From contig CM073328.1 in assembly GCA_037043015.1 (NCBI GenBank), forward strand, positions 16,341,495 through 16,405,494: a stretch of 64,000 nt of DNA, given 5' to 3'. Below the pieces are notes generated by a model, which was not told where the DNA came from, did not search any database, and saw only the letters and a list, made by a program, of their open reading frames with translations. Positions 12,435 to 22,859 of this stretch are shown piece after piece; within the stretch, counting starts at the first letter, position 1, and each line of letters begins with the position of its first letter. The position numbers and the translations under genes were made by a program. The stretch comes from Bryum argenteum. Taxonomy: Eukaryota > Streptophyta > Bryopsida > Bryales > Bryaceae.

Positions 12435-12665
12435 CAACTACCTGATTGACTCAATGGAGGAACCAAGTGGGAGCGGAATCACGGTGATCAATCCTACAAT
12501 GATCTATCGATGAAACGATTGTAGCACCAACTCCGCGGAGGGGAGCAGCCTCCAAGTGCTCGATTTGCTACGCAGGGGCCAATTCTAGGTGTGACTCCTG
12601 ACTCTTTACGTGTAATTAGGGTTAAAGTAATTCCGCTCCCACTTAATCAATTGCGGTAACTACAT
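12435..12665. repeat. Short inverted repeat, MITE-like
   Basis: AAGTGGGAGCGGAAT at 12465-12479 is repeated inverted (ATTCCGCTCCCACTT) at 12630-12644, and the outer flanks (GTAGCAACTACC... and ...GGTAACTAC) also match imperfectly in inverted order. The interior is GC-richer than the surroundings. It may be a small non-autonomous transposon; no target duplication was identified. Confidence 0.6.
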
Positions 12666-12857
12666 TGCGCACGGTGCTTGAGCAAGCTCGTCATGGATAC
12701 GGTTTCCCCACGGTGTTTCACACGGCACTTCGAAGCACTTGGCAAATAGACGCGTCTTAAATTAACATGGTTGGAAATGAACATGGTTGAAATTGATGAC
12801 TAGAATCGCAATGTAAATTTCACATACTAAAAATAGAGTACACAATATTAAACATCA

Positions 12858-13190
12858 AATTAGCATTCTAATGTTGCTCTAAAAAATGTGAGTAATAAAA
12901 GTGAATGGAAACTAATATTATTACAAGAATTAGAATTACACTTAAACTATTTGAATTAGCATTCTAATGTTGCTCTAAAAAAGATGTGTAATAAAAGTGA
13001 ATGGAAACTAATATTATTACACTTAGAATTAAACTTAGCCTATTTGAATTAGCATTCTAATGTTGCTCTAAAAAATGTGAGTAATAAAAGTGAATGGAAA
13101 CTAATAGTAATACAATTATAATTAAAAAATACTATGTGTGAATTGAGATTCTAATGTAGCTCAAAAGAAGACGAGTACTGAAAGTGAATG
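12858..13190. repeat. 95-bp tandem repeat, about 3.5 units
   Basis: The string TAGCATTCTAATGTTGCTC recurs at 12861, 12957 and 13050, with a diverged fourth copy near 13145; AAAAGTGAATGGAAACTAATA recurs in step (written here for position only). Period 93-96 bp. Non-coding. Confidence 0.9.
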
Positions 13191-13369
13191 AATTAAAATT
13201 TAGAAGTTAGAAAATATGAATACGAGTACTACATTCAAGTGGAAAATGGTGGAATAAATCAAATTTTTTAAAAATGATTCCCTCGGCAGTAATGAAAGCC
13301 TCGGCAGTAAAAATGATGGCCTCGGTAGTATTCATGATGATTGTGTACAAATCATGATTGTGTACAAAC

Positions 13370-13560
13370 CACCGCCGCCTTTCACCTCCCATTCTCTTTC
13401 TCCCACCCTCAGTTTCATTTCTCTCCTTCTCACTTCGCACTGTAGCTCCGGCATTTTCGCGCGTCTCTTCTTTTTCGCTGCTTTTCGCGTATGATTTTCG
13501 CATTTTCGCGCTTTCCGTCGCGACTGCGAGTAGCACTTAGAATTGGGTGTGGGGTTTTTG
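13370..13560 (+). promoter_or_regulatory. Promoter and leader exon of element A rightward unit
   Basis: Pyrimidine-rich, GC-richer DNA ending in a strong splice donor (TTTTG|GTAAGT-like, GTAAGT at 13560). It contains TTTCGCGC at 13455-13462 and again at 13504-13511, exact E2F consensus sites, with a TTTTCGCG between them at 13482. This is the likely start of the transcript that is spliced to the coding exons beginning near 16860. Confidence 0.45.
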
Positions 13561-15200
13561 TAAGTGACTTAGAGTAGTTTTGGTACGTTCGGGGTTCTGG
13601 TGTTTCGGTAGTTTTGGAAGTTTCAGGGTTTTGTGTTTCGGTAGGAGCTGTAGTGGGGTTTGAAGTGCCGCGAGGGAAAAGGCGCTGTTGGAGGGTGCGT
13701 TGGAGGCGCTGTTGGAGGGTGCGTTGGAGGCGCTGTTGGAGGCGCTGTTGGAGGCGCTGCGTTGACGTTGCGCGGGAGGCGCTGTAGGAGGGGAGGCCAT
13801 TGATGAACTGCTGGAGGGCTACGCGGGCTTCGGTGCATCGCTTGTCCTAGTTTCGAATCCGGCCATCCAGGTCTATATCCAGATTGGTTTAGTTTTGCTG
13901 TTTTTTTTTATCTCCTCCTCCATGGTTTCTTTGAACAGATATGCTGCTCAAAAACGTTGTGGGGCTTTTCTTAATGGTTTTTGTCGGGTGTTTTTCGCAG
14001 TACACTGTGTTTGAACTGTTGAAGGAATGGTTGTTTGAACCCGAGGTGCCTGCAAGCACAACCCAGTCTCGGTTGAAGCCACTCGTTGAGTGCCTTCCAA
14101 GCATTTCTTTGTTGGCGCATTGGCGAAGACTGTGGCCACAGTTCTGACGTATCCAGAAATTCGGTGAGCTTGCATCTCCTTTTTTAAATCCATCACCGTC
14201 AGCTTTGGATATTTCAGACACGAAGGTAGACATACCATAAAGCGATTTGGTTCCTGTAGAGCGTGGTTACGTAAGAATTCACTTTTCGATATCAATTACG
14301 TATTTCTGCGATTGCATTTTCTGTAGTTGTGATTTCATTTCTGTATTATTGAGTTGACTGCGTTTATCACCTTTTCGATTTCATGTAATTTTAGTTAAGA
14401 GCCTGCGGAAGTCTTGATCTCAAATACTAGAGTATGAATCAGTAATTGAGTCTGGAATTTGTAAGGATTAAGTTGAACTAGTTTGCAGAAGATCCAGCAA
14501 TTGTTCACGCTTTTTGTTAGTAATCAAAGCAACTGAATTTTGCACTTGTAGGTCAGCTGTGATGAGATTAGAGAATTCAATTCAAACTCAAACAGATCTA
14601 GTAGTTTGCTTGAAACTGAGGCTGAAATCACGTTTTGCAAGGTTAGAAATAGTACGAAAGAAGACCTTGTCTAGTTTAGGGATTATGAACTATGTATTTT
14701 CTAGTGTTCAAAGTGCCTCGCTTGTAAAGGATTTGTAGTAGGGTTTGAGGTACATGTGTTTGTGTTTCTAGATTGACGAGTGATTCTACATTGACGATTG
14801 ATTCTAGATTGAGTTGATGATCCCTACTTTGAATGATCAAACATATGAAATGAAGTTTAGAAGGTTTGTAATTTCCTATACAGTAACATCAGAGTTTGTA
14901 GTTTGCTTTGCCAAATAATTTCGAGATTTTGTATTCACAGCGATGTTAGTATTGACAGCGGAGTATGTAATCACAGAAGGATATTGGAATCGCAGTTGAG
15001 TTTGAACATTGTTATTGCTTTTGTTAATCAACTCTACGCTCGTATGTTGTGCAGATATACGACAAGGCGTAAGAAGATCATCAAAAATTGGACTCTAGCT
15101 TACGAGGCAACGGCCGGAATGGGAGAAAGGTGCTAAGTCAAAAACTTGCAAGACTGAAACCACCTCTAACTCTGTAGAAATGGATATGGTGATGCTAAAA
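13561..15200 (+). other. Leader region of element A rightward unit
   Basis: Follows the donor at 13560. It holds several possible untranslated exons; one is 15052-15131, bounded by GTGCAG on the left and followed by AAG|GTGCTAAG. The open frames here are short and have no counterpart in element B, so I do not call a protein. The stretch from 15132 to the coding start is probably one intron and holds the right palindrome array. Confidence 0.35.
13678..13792 (+). repeat. 12-bp G-rich tandem repeat
   Basis: Alternating units GTTGGAGGCGCT and GTTGGAGGGTGC, about nine units. On the minus strand it reads as an Ala-Ser-Asn / Thr-Ala-Pro-Pro repeat, but this is a by-product of the repeat; it lies in an untranslated leader. 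Confidence 0.85.
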
Positions 15201-15201
15201 G

Positions 15202-16798
15202 TTTAGCTCGAATCGAGCTAAACTAAGCTCCTTAGAGTGAGTAGAATGAACCTTGGAAGGAATGCACTAAGAAACAAAACTATTTTCAACCTTAGACTAA
15301 GAAGTTTAGCTCGATTCGAGCTAAACTATACGTCCACCTGAGAGACTAACTAAGTCCAATCAGTTTAGCTCGAGTCGAGCTAAACTTAGGCACCCAACTT
15401 GCACCGGTTGTTAGTAAGTTTAGCTCGACTCGAGCTAAACTGTGACCCTAAAATATTTACAATAGACCTAATCAATACTAACAGAACTTAGAGCCTGACT
15501 AACCTTAAGGAATAAACGTTTAGCTCGAATCGAGCTAAACTACACGCTATAAAAATATTAAAGAAACCTAACCAGTTTAGCTCGACTCGAGCTAAACTTA
15601 GGAATCCAACTGGCGCAAAATGTGCATCAGTTTAGCTTGACTCGAGCTAAACTAGACTTATAGATTGAAGAGATAACCATTCAGTTTAGCTCGATTCGCT
15701 ACATTTAGAGTCTAAGTAAGACTAAATTTACTAAAAATTAGAGTGAGGTAATGAAAACAATCAACTCCTCAAACTCTAAAGTTTAGCTCGAATCGAGCTA
15801 AACTAAACGATTTCAATAAAATCATCGGAAATCTGGGAAGTTCAGCTCGAGTCGAGCTAAACTGTAGATCCGTTTAGCTCGATTCGAGCTAAACTAGGAC
15901 CCTACGTAAGTCTGAATGTAAGATAGCTAATGTAAATATTCAAGTCCTCAAAGTCTAATGTTTAGCTCGATTCGAGCTAAACATAACAATTTCATTACGC
16001 TTATTTGAAATCTGGTAAGTTTAGCTCGAGTCGAGCTAAACTAAGGCATCCAACTCGCCCAATATGAAACTCAGTTTAGCTCGAGTCGAGCTAAACTAAG
16101 ACCCTGAGTAAGTCTGAATGAATCTAAATAACGTGAGGTAATATTTGTTTTCTAATCTTCAAACTCTGAAGTTTAGCTCGAATCGAGCTAAACTAAACGA
16201 TATCATTACAATTATTTCAAATCTAATTCGTTAAGCTCGAGTCGAGCTAAACTGATAAATAAACCTCGCACAATATCTAACTCAGTTTAGCTCGAATCGA
16301 GCTAAACTGTGACGCTAAGTGTGTCTGCAATTACCCCGAAAAAAGACTGAGCTAATGTAAATTTTCTGATTCTCAAAGAATAAAGTTTAGCTCGATTCCA
16401 GCTAAATAAAACATGTCAATAACAGACTACTGTGATCGAGCTAAACTGAAGTAACCAACTCACACTGTATTAAACTAAGTTTAGCTCGACTCGAGCTAAA
16501 CTTTGACCCTTCGTTTCTAGGATTATACCTTCAATATTTCTTGTTATGGATTTATTTCTTGTTAGGATTTAGCTCGATTTGAATATGCATACTCTTTTTG
16601 AGGTAGTTTAACTCGACTCGAGCTAAATGCAGCCTACAAACTCGCTCTAATAGCTCACTCAGTTTAGCTCGAATCGAGCTAAACTGCGACCCTAAACAAG
16701 GAATCACAAAATATGAAGTTTAGCTCGATTCGAGCTAAACTTCACGATCAGAAAAAAGACTGATGATTACTAGTCAGTTTAGCTCGAGTCGAGCTAAA
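15202..16798. repeat. Element A right palindrome array (about 24 copies), inverted copy of the left array
   Basis: Same palindrome as the left array (arm TTTAGCTCGA). Starts: 15202, 15305, 15364, 15419, 15519, 15576, 15631, 15685 (weak), 15782, 15841, 15873, 15961, 16020, 16075, 16172, 16231, 16286, 16386, 16480, 16607, 16663, 16719, 16778, with half sites at 16436 and 16568. The spacers match the left array in reverse complement: for example AACTCGCCCAATATG at about 16052 here mirrors CATATTGGGCGAGT at about 9210. Steps of 55, 59 and about 97-103 bp recur as on the left. The array fills the intron before the first coding exon. Confidence 0.95.
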
Positions 16799-16865
16799 CT
16801 ATAACGGTCACATCAAAAACATTCACTGAACTCAAATATTTCTTGATGAATGCAGTGAGCAGAGA

Positions 16866-17450
16866 GTGAAGGGCTTGCTCGGCCACTTCTTCAAGCCAAG
16901 GGCACCGGTGGTTGATGACGATGATGGCGATGATACCATGAACCTTGATTGCTACGAATTCAAGGACGCAACCAAGGTCAAAAGCTGGACAGCGCTTTGG
17001 GCTGCGCATACGTCACACCTTACGGTCGCTGTAAGCTACGAGGGGCGTATCGCTGAGCCGATGACGATCGATGTCGACACGAAAATCACAGAGCTTGATT
17101 GCGAGTCACCGGAGGTGATCAAGATCATTTGCTCTTCTCCAGGGGTGACGCCTTATAATTTCACCATCGCCGTCAACACAGTAGCGACGCCCTTCGATTC
17201 TGTAGCAATGGTCGAGAGTTTAGAGGCATCACATTTCGACGAAGTCAAATCCACTCTCAGAGCTGAGATCCTTGATGGGAAGTGGAGGTCGAAGAACGAT
17301 GGGCCGCTCAAAGCTAAAGCTCTGTCCTTCAAGCTCAGGAACGTCGTCAACTCCATCATTCAGGCATCGGTTGCAGCAAAAGCAAAACAAGTAGCTCAAA
17401 TGACCTCTCTTCGAGCGTTCGGGCCTTACCGGGACAGGGAAGTCCCATAG
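16866..17450 (+). CDS. Element A long protein, N-terminal block (unknown domain)
   Basis: First coding block of the rightward unit, directly after two candidate splice acceptors (ATGCAG at about 16856, GAGCAG at 16863); no ATG is available in frame, so the true start is in an upstream exon or the block has decayed. About 194 residues. An acidic run (VDDDDGDDT) precedes LDCYEFKD and a KSWTALW segment; the equivalent region of element B reads RDNDDEGLDLWLFKD then VVSWSLK. A charged helix-like C-terminal part (EVKSTLRAEILDGKW) matches LRKTRHGFLKFWEDKI in B. The domain is not one I recognise. Conservation between A and B supports that it was a real protein. The next block is in another frame, so the gene appears interrupted here. 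Confidence 0.55.
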   Translation: MKGLLGHFFKPRAPVVDDDDGDDTMNLDCYEFKDATKVKSWTALWAAHTSHLTVAVSYEGRIAEPMTIDVDTKITELDCESPEVIKIICSSPGVTPYNFTIAVNTVATPFDSVAMVESLEASHFDEVKSTLRAEILDGKWRSKNDGPLKAKALSFKLRNVVNSIIQASVAAKAKQVAQMTSLRAFGPYRDREVP

Positions 17451-17454
17451 ATAG

Positions 17455-18250
17455 CGGACTACCACACGAGTCCAGCCATCAACCCCCAGGGTAACATCCA
17501 CAGGGGCGAATAGTTCTGGAACCCCTGGATTGTCATCGCCTCAAAAGAGACGGTCGAGGAAGCTAGCTGATGACGCGAGGCGCAACAAGCTCGTCTCACA
17601 AGAGGATTTGGCAAACGCTATCAACGACGCCGTCTCAGAGATCCCTATGATTGTCGACAAGGTAGAAGACATTGACTACACCAACTGCAATGTCATATAC
17701 CAGAAATTCTTCTCGGACTGCCAAGACGCATTTGTCTTCGAAAATAATCCCCAGCGGAAATTGGAGATTGACACCATGAAGATGAAGGAAGCACCAGCGT
17801 CGTGGACAATCCGGGCCTTCGAGAAGAGGGGGCAAACCAGCCTCCTGAACTACCTCATCAATTTGCCGGACCGGTCACACAAGCAGACTCTGTGCGTCAT
17901 GCCCGACTTGAAGTTCAAGCCCAAGGACGAACGGGATATGACGGACTGCGAATTCTACATCATTAACGGCCAGCACAACGTGGCTGCGTCGAAGGAGATG
18001 ATTCAAAAAGACACCGTCCCCGAACCTATCAAGAAGGACTTCCGGACTTGGAATGCGTCATATAGTCCGGACTAAAGATGTGGACAAGTCTGCGCAAAAT
18101 TTCGGCTTTTTATAACAGAGTGAATCACTTCGCTCGCTTTAAGCCAACGTGGCAACGAATATCCTTGCTTTGCTCGGAAAGTGTGGGTTGAGTTCGGTGT
18201 CCTCCACCAAAACGCGATGCAACCGGGGTGGCGGGGCAACGAATAAAGCC
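17455..18250 (+). CDS. Element A long protein, linker and ParB/DGQHR-like domain
   Basis: A basic, Ser/Pro-rich linker (SSPQKRRSRK) leads into a domain with YQKFFSDCQDAF near 17700 and FYIINGQHNVAASKEM near 17960-18000. The latter matches the core of ParB / sulfiredoxin-fold domains (usual form DGQHR or GxxRxxA); in element B it is IIDGQHSVEASREL. In both copies the arginine that normally follows the histidine is replaced (N in A, S in B). After about 18075 the reading continues in another frame with ISAFYNRVNHF, matching ISAFYNTTKPL of B. In bacteria this fold binds palindromic DNA (parS) or sits before a DNA methyltransferase; here a methyltransferase-like region does follow. Broken in A by at least one interruption within the block. 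Confidence 0.55.
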
Positions 18251-18312
18251 AAAGCGCCGCTGCAAGTAAGCAATCGCTACGATGTAAGCATTTCGATCCA
18301 TCATGTCAAATG

Positions 18313-18578
18313 TTTAGCTCGAGTCGAGCTAAATCAAGATGCGATTAAGTTTAGCTCGAATCGAGCTAAACTGAAGATGCAGTTAAGTTTAGCTCGAATC
18401 GAGCTAAACTGCACATGCGTCTTGTTTAGCTCGAATCGAGCTAAATCTGCAGATGCGATTGATTTAGCTCGAATCGAGCTAAACACTCTCGCATCTGCGC
18501 TTTAGCTCGATTCGAGCTAAACTTAAAATGCATTATTGTGAACATGGATCCCTTTGGTTTAGCTCGATTCGAGCTAAA
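18313..18578 (+). repeat. Intronic run of seven A palindromes, 37-38 bp apart
   Basis: Copies start at 18313, 18350, 18388, 18425, 18463, 18501 and 18558. The first six are spaced 37, 38, 37, 38, 38 bp; spacers of 16-17 bp share AAGATGC(G/A). The run lies between the ParB-like block and the next conserved block, the position at which element B has a 132-bp intron with one B palindrome. Confidence 0.95.
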
Positions 18579-18662
18579 TTGTATAGCCACCGTCGATACT
18601 TACTCGAATTACCTGTACTCGATTTTGCGAAAATTCTTCAAGGTCGTGTTTAGAGGTTCTCA

Positions 18663-19988
18663 ATGATCGACGTTGTCAATCATCAAAGGGAACTAAACAA
18701 GAAGGGCGGCAAGAAATTGCTTACCCTTACTAACGAGATCAAGATCATCACCGCACTGCAGAACCCGTATAAGCTGGGGAATGCGCGATTACTTGCGCGA
18801 CCCAAGAGACCTCGTCGACCCCGAGTCCATGGACGGATCCAAGTTCAAGGACAAGGAGGGCTTTATTCCGGACAAAGATACAACTCTCAATCGAGGGTTT
18901 TTAAATTCCTTGGCAACCTCTCCGAGAAGGACCACGAGAAGCTCTGCAGGCACATCTTGAACGAGTCGGGGCCATCAAGGAAACTCAAATACCCGAAGGT
19001 TGTGCTCAAGCGACCTAAGTCTCATCTCGAGGATCACTACGTATGGAAGGATTACGTAGAACGATTGAAGCGCAAAGCTATCGCCCGACTCGACTTCACA
19101 AGATCGATCCTACGCTCGGTATTTTCAAGGGCGACGAACTTGACGTTCAGCGTGGAAGAAGTTTAAGCGGGACTACCACGTCACAAAAGCGTCGAAGCGA
19201 GTGCTTCTCGAGTGGGGTGTTCCGAGTCATACTACGCCAACCGGAAGGCGACTATGCACCGGAATAACAAACGAGGTTCTCTCGCCATACGCCAAAGAGT
19301 TCTTCCGCGTATTCCTTGAAGTCCGGAAGAAATTCGAACCTCTCTTTGAATTGCTCATACTCGGTTCTTCCAAAGGGAGAACCCGATGAAGCTTCATGAC
19401 TGGGAAGCAGCTTCCTGGAGTAATGACGGCGAGGACATCAATTTCGGGATCATCGACTTCAGACTCGTTCCTGGAGCTGCTGGAAAGGCGAAGTCTACTA
19501 TCGAGAAACCGTTCTTTGAGATTTTCATGAACGTTCTCGGAGGACAAGATAAGCCTTCTCTCAAGGCTGTTCCTGTCTGGCTGTTCATATGCGGGGATGA
19601 GAAGGACCTTGAGCATGTACAGCACTTCGCCAAGACCAGTTCCTTCTTCGAAGGTGTGGAATACGAGTTGATCCAGTCCATTTACGAGCCTGCCGCCAAC
19701 GAGCGTCTTGGAGGGTTTGCCGCAAAGAGTAGGCAGGCACTGGAGCCCGTGCGACTTCTCTTCCTCAAGCACACATCCGTGAGGATCCGCGGGGAAATAA
19801 AATCTATCTACACAGCCCCCAAACACATTCTGTACGAGAAGCCCCAAAAGTACAATGAGGTGGAGTACAGCATGTTCCCCAACGAGCTGAGAATGGAATT
19901 CTACCTTCAAGTCATCAAGCTTTTCTGCGGCCCGAATGAGTCTATCTGCCTTATCTATTCCGGATCAAAAGCCGTTACAGCAAGCATG
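18663..19988 (+). CDS. Element A long protein, methyltransferase-like block
   Basis: Conserved with 28355-29707 of B. It starts with ELNKKGGKKLLTLTNEIKI, then GNLSEKDHEKLC and LKYPKVVLKR (B: GNLSDDDIDRV, LKYPRLSFHK). From about 19386 the order of short motifs resembles a beta-class N4/N6 DNA methyltransferase: a hydrophobic strand ending in an aspartate where DPPY would be (FGIIDFRLVP, about 19440-19475), a central strand PVWLFICG, then NELRMEFYLQVIKLFC and IYSGSK (about 19880-19975), which matches the family's 'P..l...li..., gD.vlD.F.GSG' ending. DPPY is replaced by DFRL and the glycine-rich loop ends in K, so catalysis is unlikely. Exon end at 19988 (GTAAGA donor). At least one frame interruption lies inside. 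Fold assignment is by eye and needs a profile search. Confidence 0.5.
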
Positions 19989-20396
19989 GTAAGATACAGC
20001 CCAGTTTAGCTCGACTCGAGCTAAACGGGGTCATTACCCTTCCCTTCCCTGACATCATTGAAATCCGGTTCGGTCTGCTCTGCTCGTATTATAGTTTAGC
20101 TCGAGTCGAGCTAAACTACGTCATTCCATGTCCTTGTAGCCTTATTTATTCCATACCTTGATTGCTTTCTTGAGAATGAAGTTTAGCTCGAATCGAGCTA
20201 AACTCAATCAGTTGCATGCTTCCTGCACATGGATTCCTGCACATGTAGTTTAGCTCGAGTCGAGCTAAACTAAGTGATACCTCTGATACTTCTGATTTCC
20301 TTCTAAGTTATGAACTCGTTCATTTCCTTCGTAGCATGTAGTTTAGCTCGAATCGAGCTAAATGCCTTTGTCTGACTTCTCATCGTCGTCCTGCAG
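19989..20396 (+). repeat. Intron with five A palindromes
   Basis: Intron bounded by GTAAGA (19989) and CTGCAG (ending 20396 or just before). Palindromes start at 20005, 20095, 20182, 20249 and 20342. The intron falls just after the SGSK motif; the equivalent intron of B (29708-29942) sits after the same motif and holds two B palindromes. Confidence 0.85.
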
Positions 20397-21276
20397 ATGG
20401 TAGCTTCTGAATCGTTCGTCATAGCCGACAAGGACGACTCCGTTGACATACACCAGGCATATCACATCGGTGTTAATCTTGATCCGAATGACTTCAGCAT
20501 CAACGGATATCCTGTCGATGCTAATACCTTCCCTATCATCGGCAGAGCCCTCCTGAAGGGGAAAGCTAAGGTGGAAGCTGATGACGATAGTATGAAGGGC
20601 GATGACGGTGAAGGAGAAGAAGATGATGATGATGTGGAAGAAGTTGCCTCTAGCGCCGGGGAAGACGAAGGCAATGCGCGCCTAGCAGGGTCGGCTGAGG
20701 TAGACGCCTCTCCTGTGCGGATCCGACAGCCCGATTTCCAGAACCTCCCGCAGGACAGCTCCGACAATCTGCGCAAATACCCGGAATCGCGTGGCGGTTC
20801 AAATAGCGTGGCGGGGTTCCGCAAGTCGAAAGCGGAAAGGCTCGGCAATGGCCAAGGAATCGCCGAAGTCAAGGTTCTCCGGGCTGCGGTGATTTCGAAT
20901 CTGCAAGAAACTTGAGGAAGAGCAAGCCGCGATTGTCGAAATGGCCGATGAGTTTCGGGCTCGCGACGCTCGGTAGCGATGAGGAGGCAAGGAGAAGACA
21001 CCGGATATGATGGATATGTTTAGTAGAGCACTAAGTGGCTTAAATCCATCTGCACTTCCTCCTCCTCCTCTGCCTTCTGCAATTGCAGTGCCTAGTACTC
21101 AAAGTTTAGATGCGGTACTTTCCATGGGGGCAACGCCTCTCTTCCCGACATCGCACCTCCAGCCACTGCTATCGTCGAGCCAGCAGCGCATCCACCTACG
21201 TCAATTCCGCGGAATACTGACTCTGAGGCTGAGGTGCAAGAGAATACCACAGGTCCCACTTCTTCTTAGATAATGG
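20397..21276 (+). CDS. Element A long protein, acidic C-terminal tail
   Basis: After the intron the frame continues as MVASESFVIADKDDSVD, then IGRALLKGKAKV, a strongly acidic stretch (GDDGEGEEDDDDVEE, about 20600-20640) and a Ser/Pro/Arg-rich part to 20915; a second open piece (21007-21273) is Pro/Leu/Ser-rich (LPPPPLPSAIAV). The tail is low-complexity and predicted disordered, as is the B tail, but the two share little beyond composition. The join between the two pieces is not clear. No function assigned. Confidence 0.45.
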
Positions 21277-21379
21277 GTATACTGTATAGTTATTGAGTTG
21301 TAAAAACCGGTAGAACACTTTTTTTGATACAAACTCTCAAACATTTTTTTGTAATTAATACAGGCGTTACCACGTTCAT

Positions 21380-21400
21380 TTTAGCTCGACTCGAGCTAAA
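21380..21400 (+). repeat. Single A palindrome
   Basis: One copy (centre C) between coding pieces, probably in the intron ending with the acceptor TTGAACAG at 21498. Confidence 0.9.
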
Positions 21401-21536
21401 TTGCCAATCAGCCACATAGGCATTCTGTTCGGATTCACACTCCTCCTTCCACCACACGTGTTTGCCTGATTTCAATGACCTTATATTGCGTTGAACAGAT
21501 GTAGAGGATGAGCATGAAGATATCGATACTCCGGTC

Positions 21537-22635
21537 ATGGAAGATGTATTTGTTGATCTTGTTCGCCATGACTCGCATCCTTCCGAGGACACTCCCAATT
21601 ACACTGAAGCATCGCTTCTCGGCAATGATCCTACATTGGGTGATGATGTAGATTGCACCCAACAGTCGCTAGGATCAATGGGCCTTCACGATGATGACGA
21701 GATGAGCAATGACGATATCCAGGTACTTTTCATCAATCCATTCTTATCTTTAGAGATCATCGAATATTTGTACTACAAGATGTTGTCTTTGAATTTATTA
21801 AACCTCTCGTAGAGAAACCTCAGTAATGTTGTCCTGCTGCGACGTGCTTGCTATCCAGGTTAGGAACGCCACGGTCTCTGAAAATTCTAGTGAAGAAATA
21901 GGTTTTATTCCAAGAGAGTCAGGCAAAGCTTTGTTAAATGTTGTCATCGACCTCAATGGGATCCTCTGTTATTGTTCCCCAACTTGGGAAGCTAAGGGAT
22001 CCAGAAACCGTGACATCCAAGTACACTCGGCCGCGGTGCCAACTGAGGTGGGGAAGAAACTTGTGTGGGTAAGGCCCGGTTGTAAAGACTTCCTCTCCGG
22101 GTTGGCAGCGTTCGCCACTATCACGGTTTGGAGTTCTATGATGACAACAACGACTCAAGCAATTTGTGATTATCTCTTTGGTCCGATAAAACCTATTAAG
22201 CCATTACGAATTCTCGGTCAAGAAGACTGTGATAGAGTGCCCGTGCGGAATGTTGGGGGCCGAACTATCTTCATGAAGGAACCAGGAACCCAAAAAGATA
22301 TTTTCCTTAAGACCATGTCTGCCCACCTTTTTAATAGCTATGATGGTCTATATACAGAGGCCAATACTCTCTTTATTGACGATAGTCCGATTAAGCACAT
22401 GTTAAATCTTAGTGAGAATGTTCTTTTACTGCCTTCGTGGACTTCCAAGGTCAATAGGGCTGAAGAGGACTCCGTTTTACTAGACGAGATTTTGCCATAT
22501 CTCATAGAGCTACACGAGTTCCCAGGATCACTCAAGGAGTACCGCACTTCCCATCTTTTTGGGCGTCCTATGTTTTACGATGATAGAACAACTTGTTCTA
22601 TATATGCTGACATCCTAAGGGCCATGTCAGATTAG
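21537..22635 (+). CDS. FCP1-like HAD protein of element A (DLNG type)
   Basis: Two exons, 21537-21722 and 21859-22635, joined in phase by a GT-AG intron of 136 bp; the first exon may continue upstream to 21499. The first exon is acidic (VDLVRHDSHPSEDTP...). The second carries an FCP1/NIF-type HAD fold: IDLNGILCYC (motif I), VWVRPGCKDFL, ITVWSSM (motif II), DIFLKTMSAHLF, and LFIDDSPIKHML (motif IV). The nucleophile aspartate and the DDSP pair are kept; the second aspartate of DxD is asparagine. I recall a plant group of FCP1-like proteins that have DLNG at this site, so a captured host gene is likely. FCP1 relatives remove phosphate from RNA polymerase II tails; activity here is uncertain. The second exon is fully open and is the best-preserved coding part of element A. 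Stop at 22633-22635. Confidence 0.7.
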
Positions 22636-22859
22636 CAACGATTCTATTCTTCTTGCCTCTTTTGAGTCTTTGTACATCCAGTTTTGTTTTAGTTTTGTAT
22701 TTTTCACCCCTGGTTTCGTTTTTCCTACATTGTAATTAACAAGTTTTGTTAACTGTATAGATCAGAGTGAAGTGTGATTAGGAGTCTAATTTTGAATATT
22801 GTATGTTCTGAATGAGCTCAACTGACAACTGTTTATCTGTCGATTATCGTGTCAATCAT

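Larger units (their letters stand above)
10260..13350. other. Central spacer of element A, no gene
   Basis: Three kilobases of AT-rich DNA between the two divergent promoters. It contains a telomere-like run (11122-11200), an inverted repeat (12435-12665) and a 95-bp tandem repeat (12858-13190), each listed separately. No coding region stands out on either strand. Confidence 0.7.

Noticed and set aside
13537-13838. Ala-Ser-Asn-rich protein on the minus strand
   Set aside because: Product of a 12-bp G-rich tandem repeat in an untranslated leader.
18149-18505. 118-codon frame through the intronic A palindromes
   Set aside because: Lies between two conserved blocks at an intron position shared with B; the peptide is just translated palindromes.
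19227-19910. 227-codon minus-strand frame
   Set aside because: Antisense shadow of the conserved methyltransferase-like block; no homology to anything in B on that strand.
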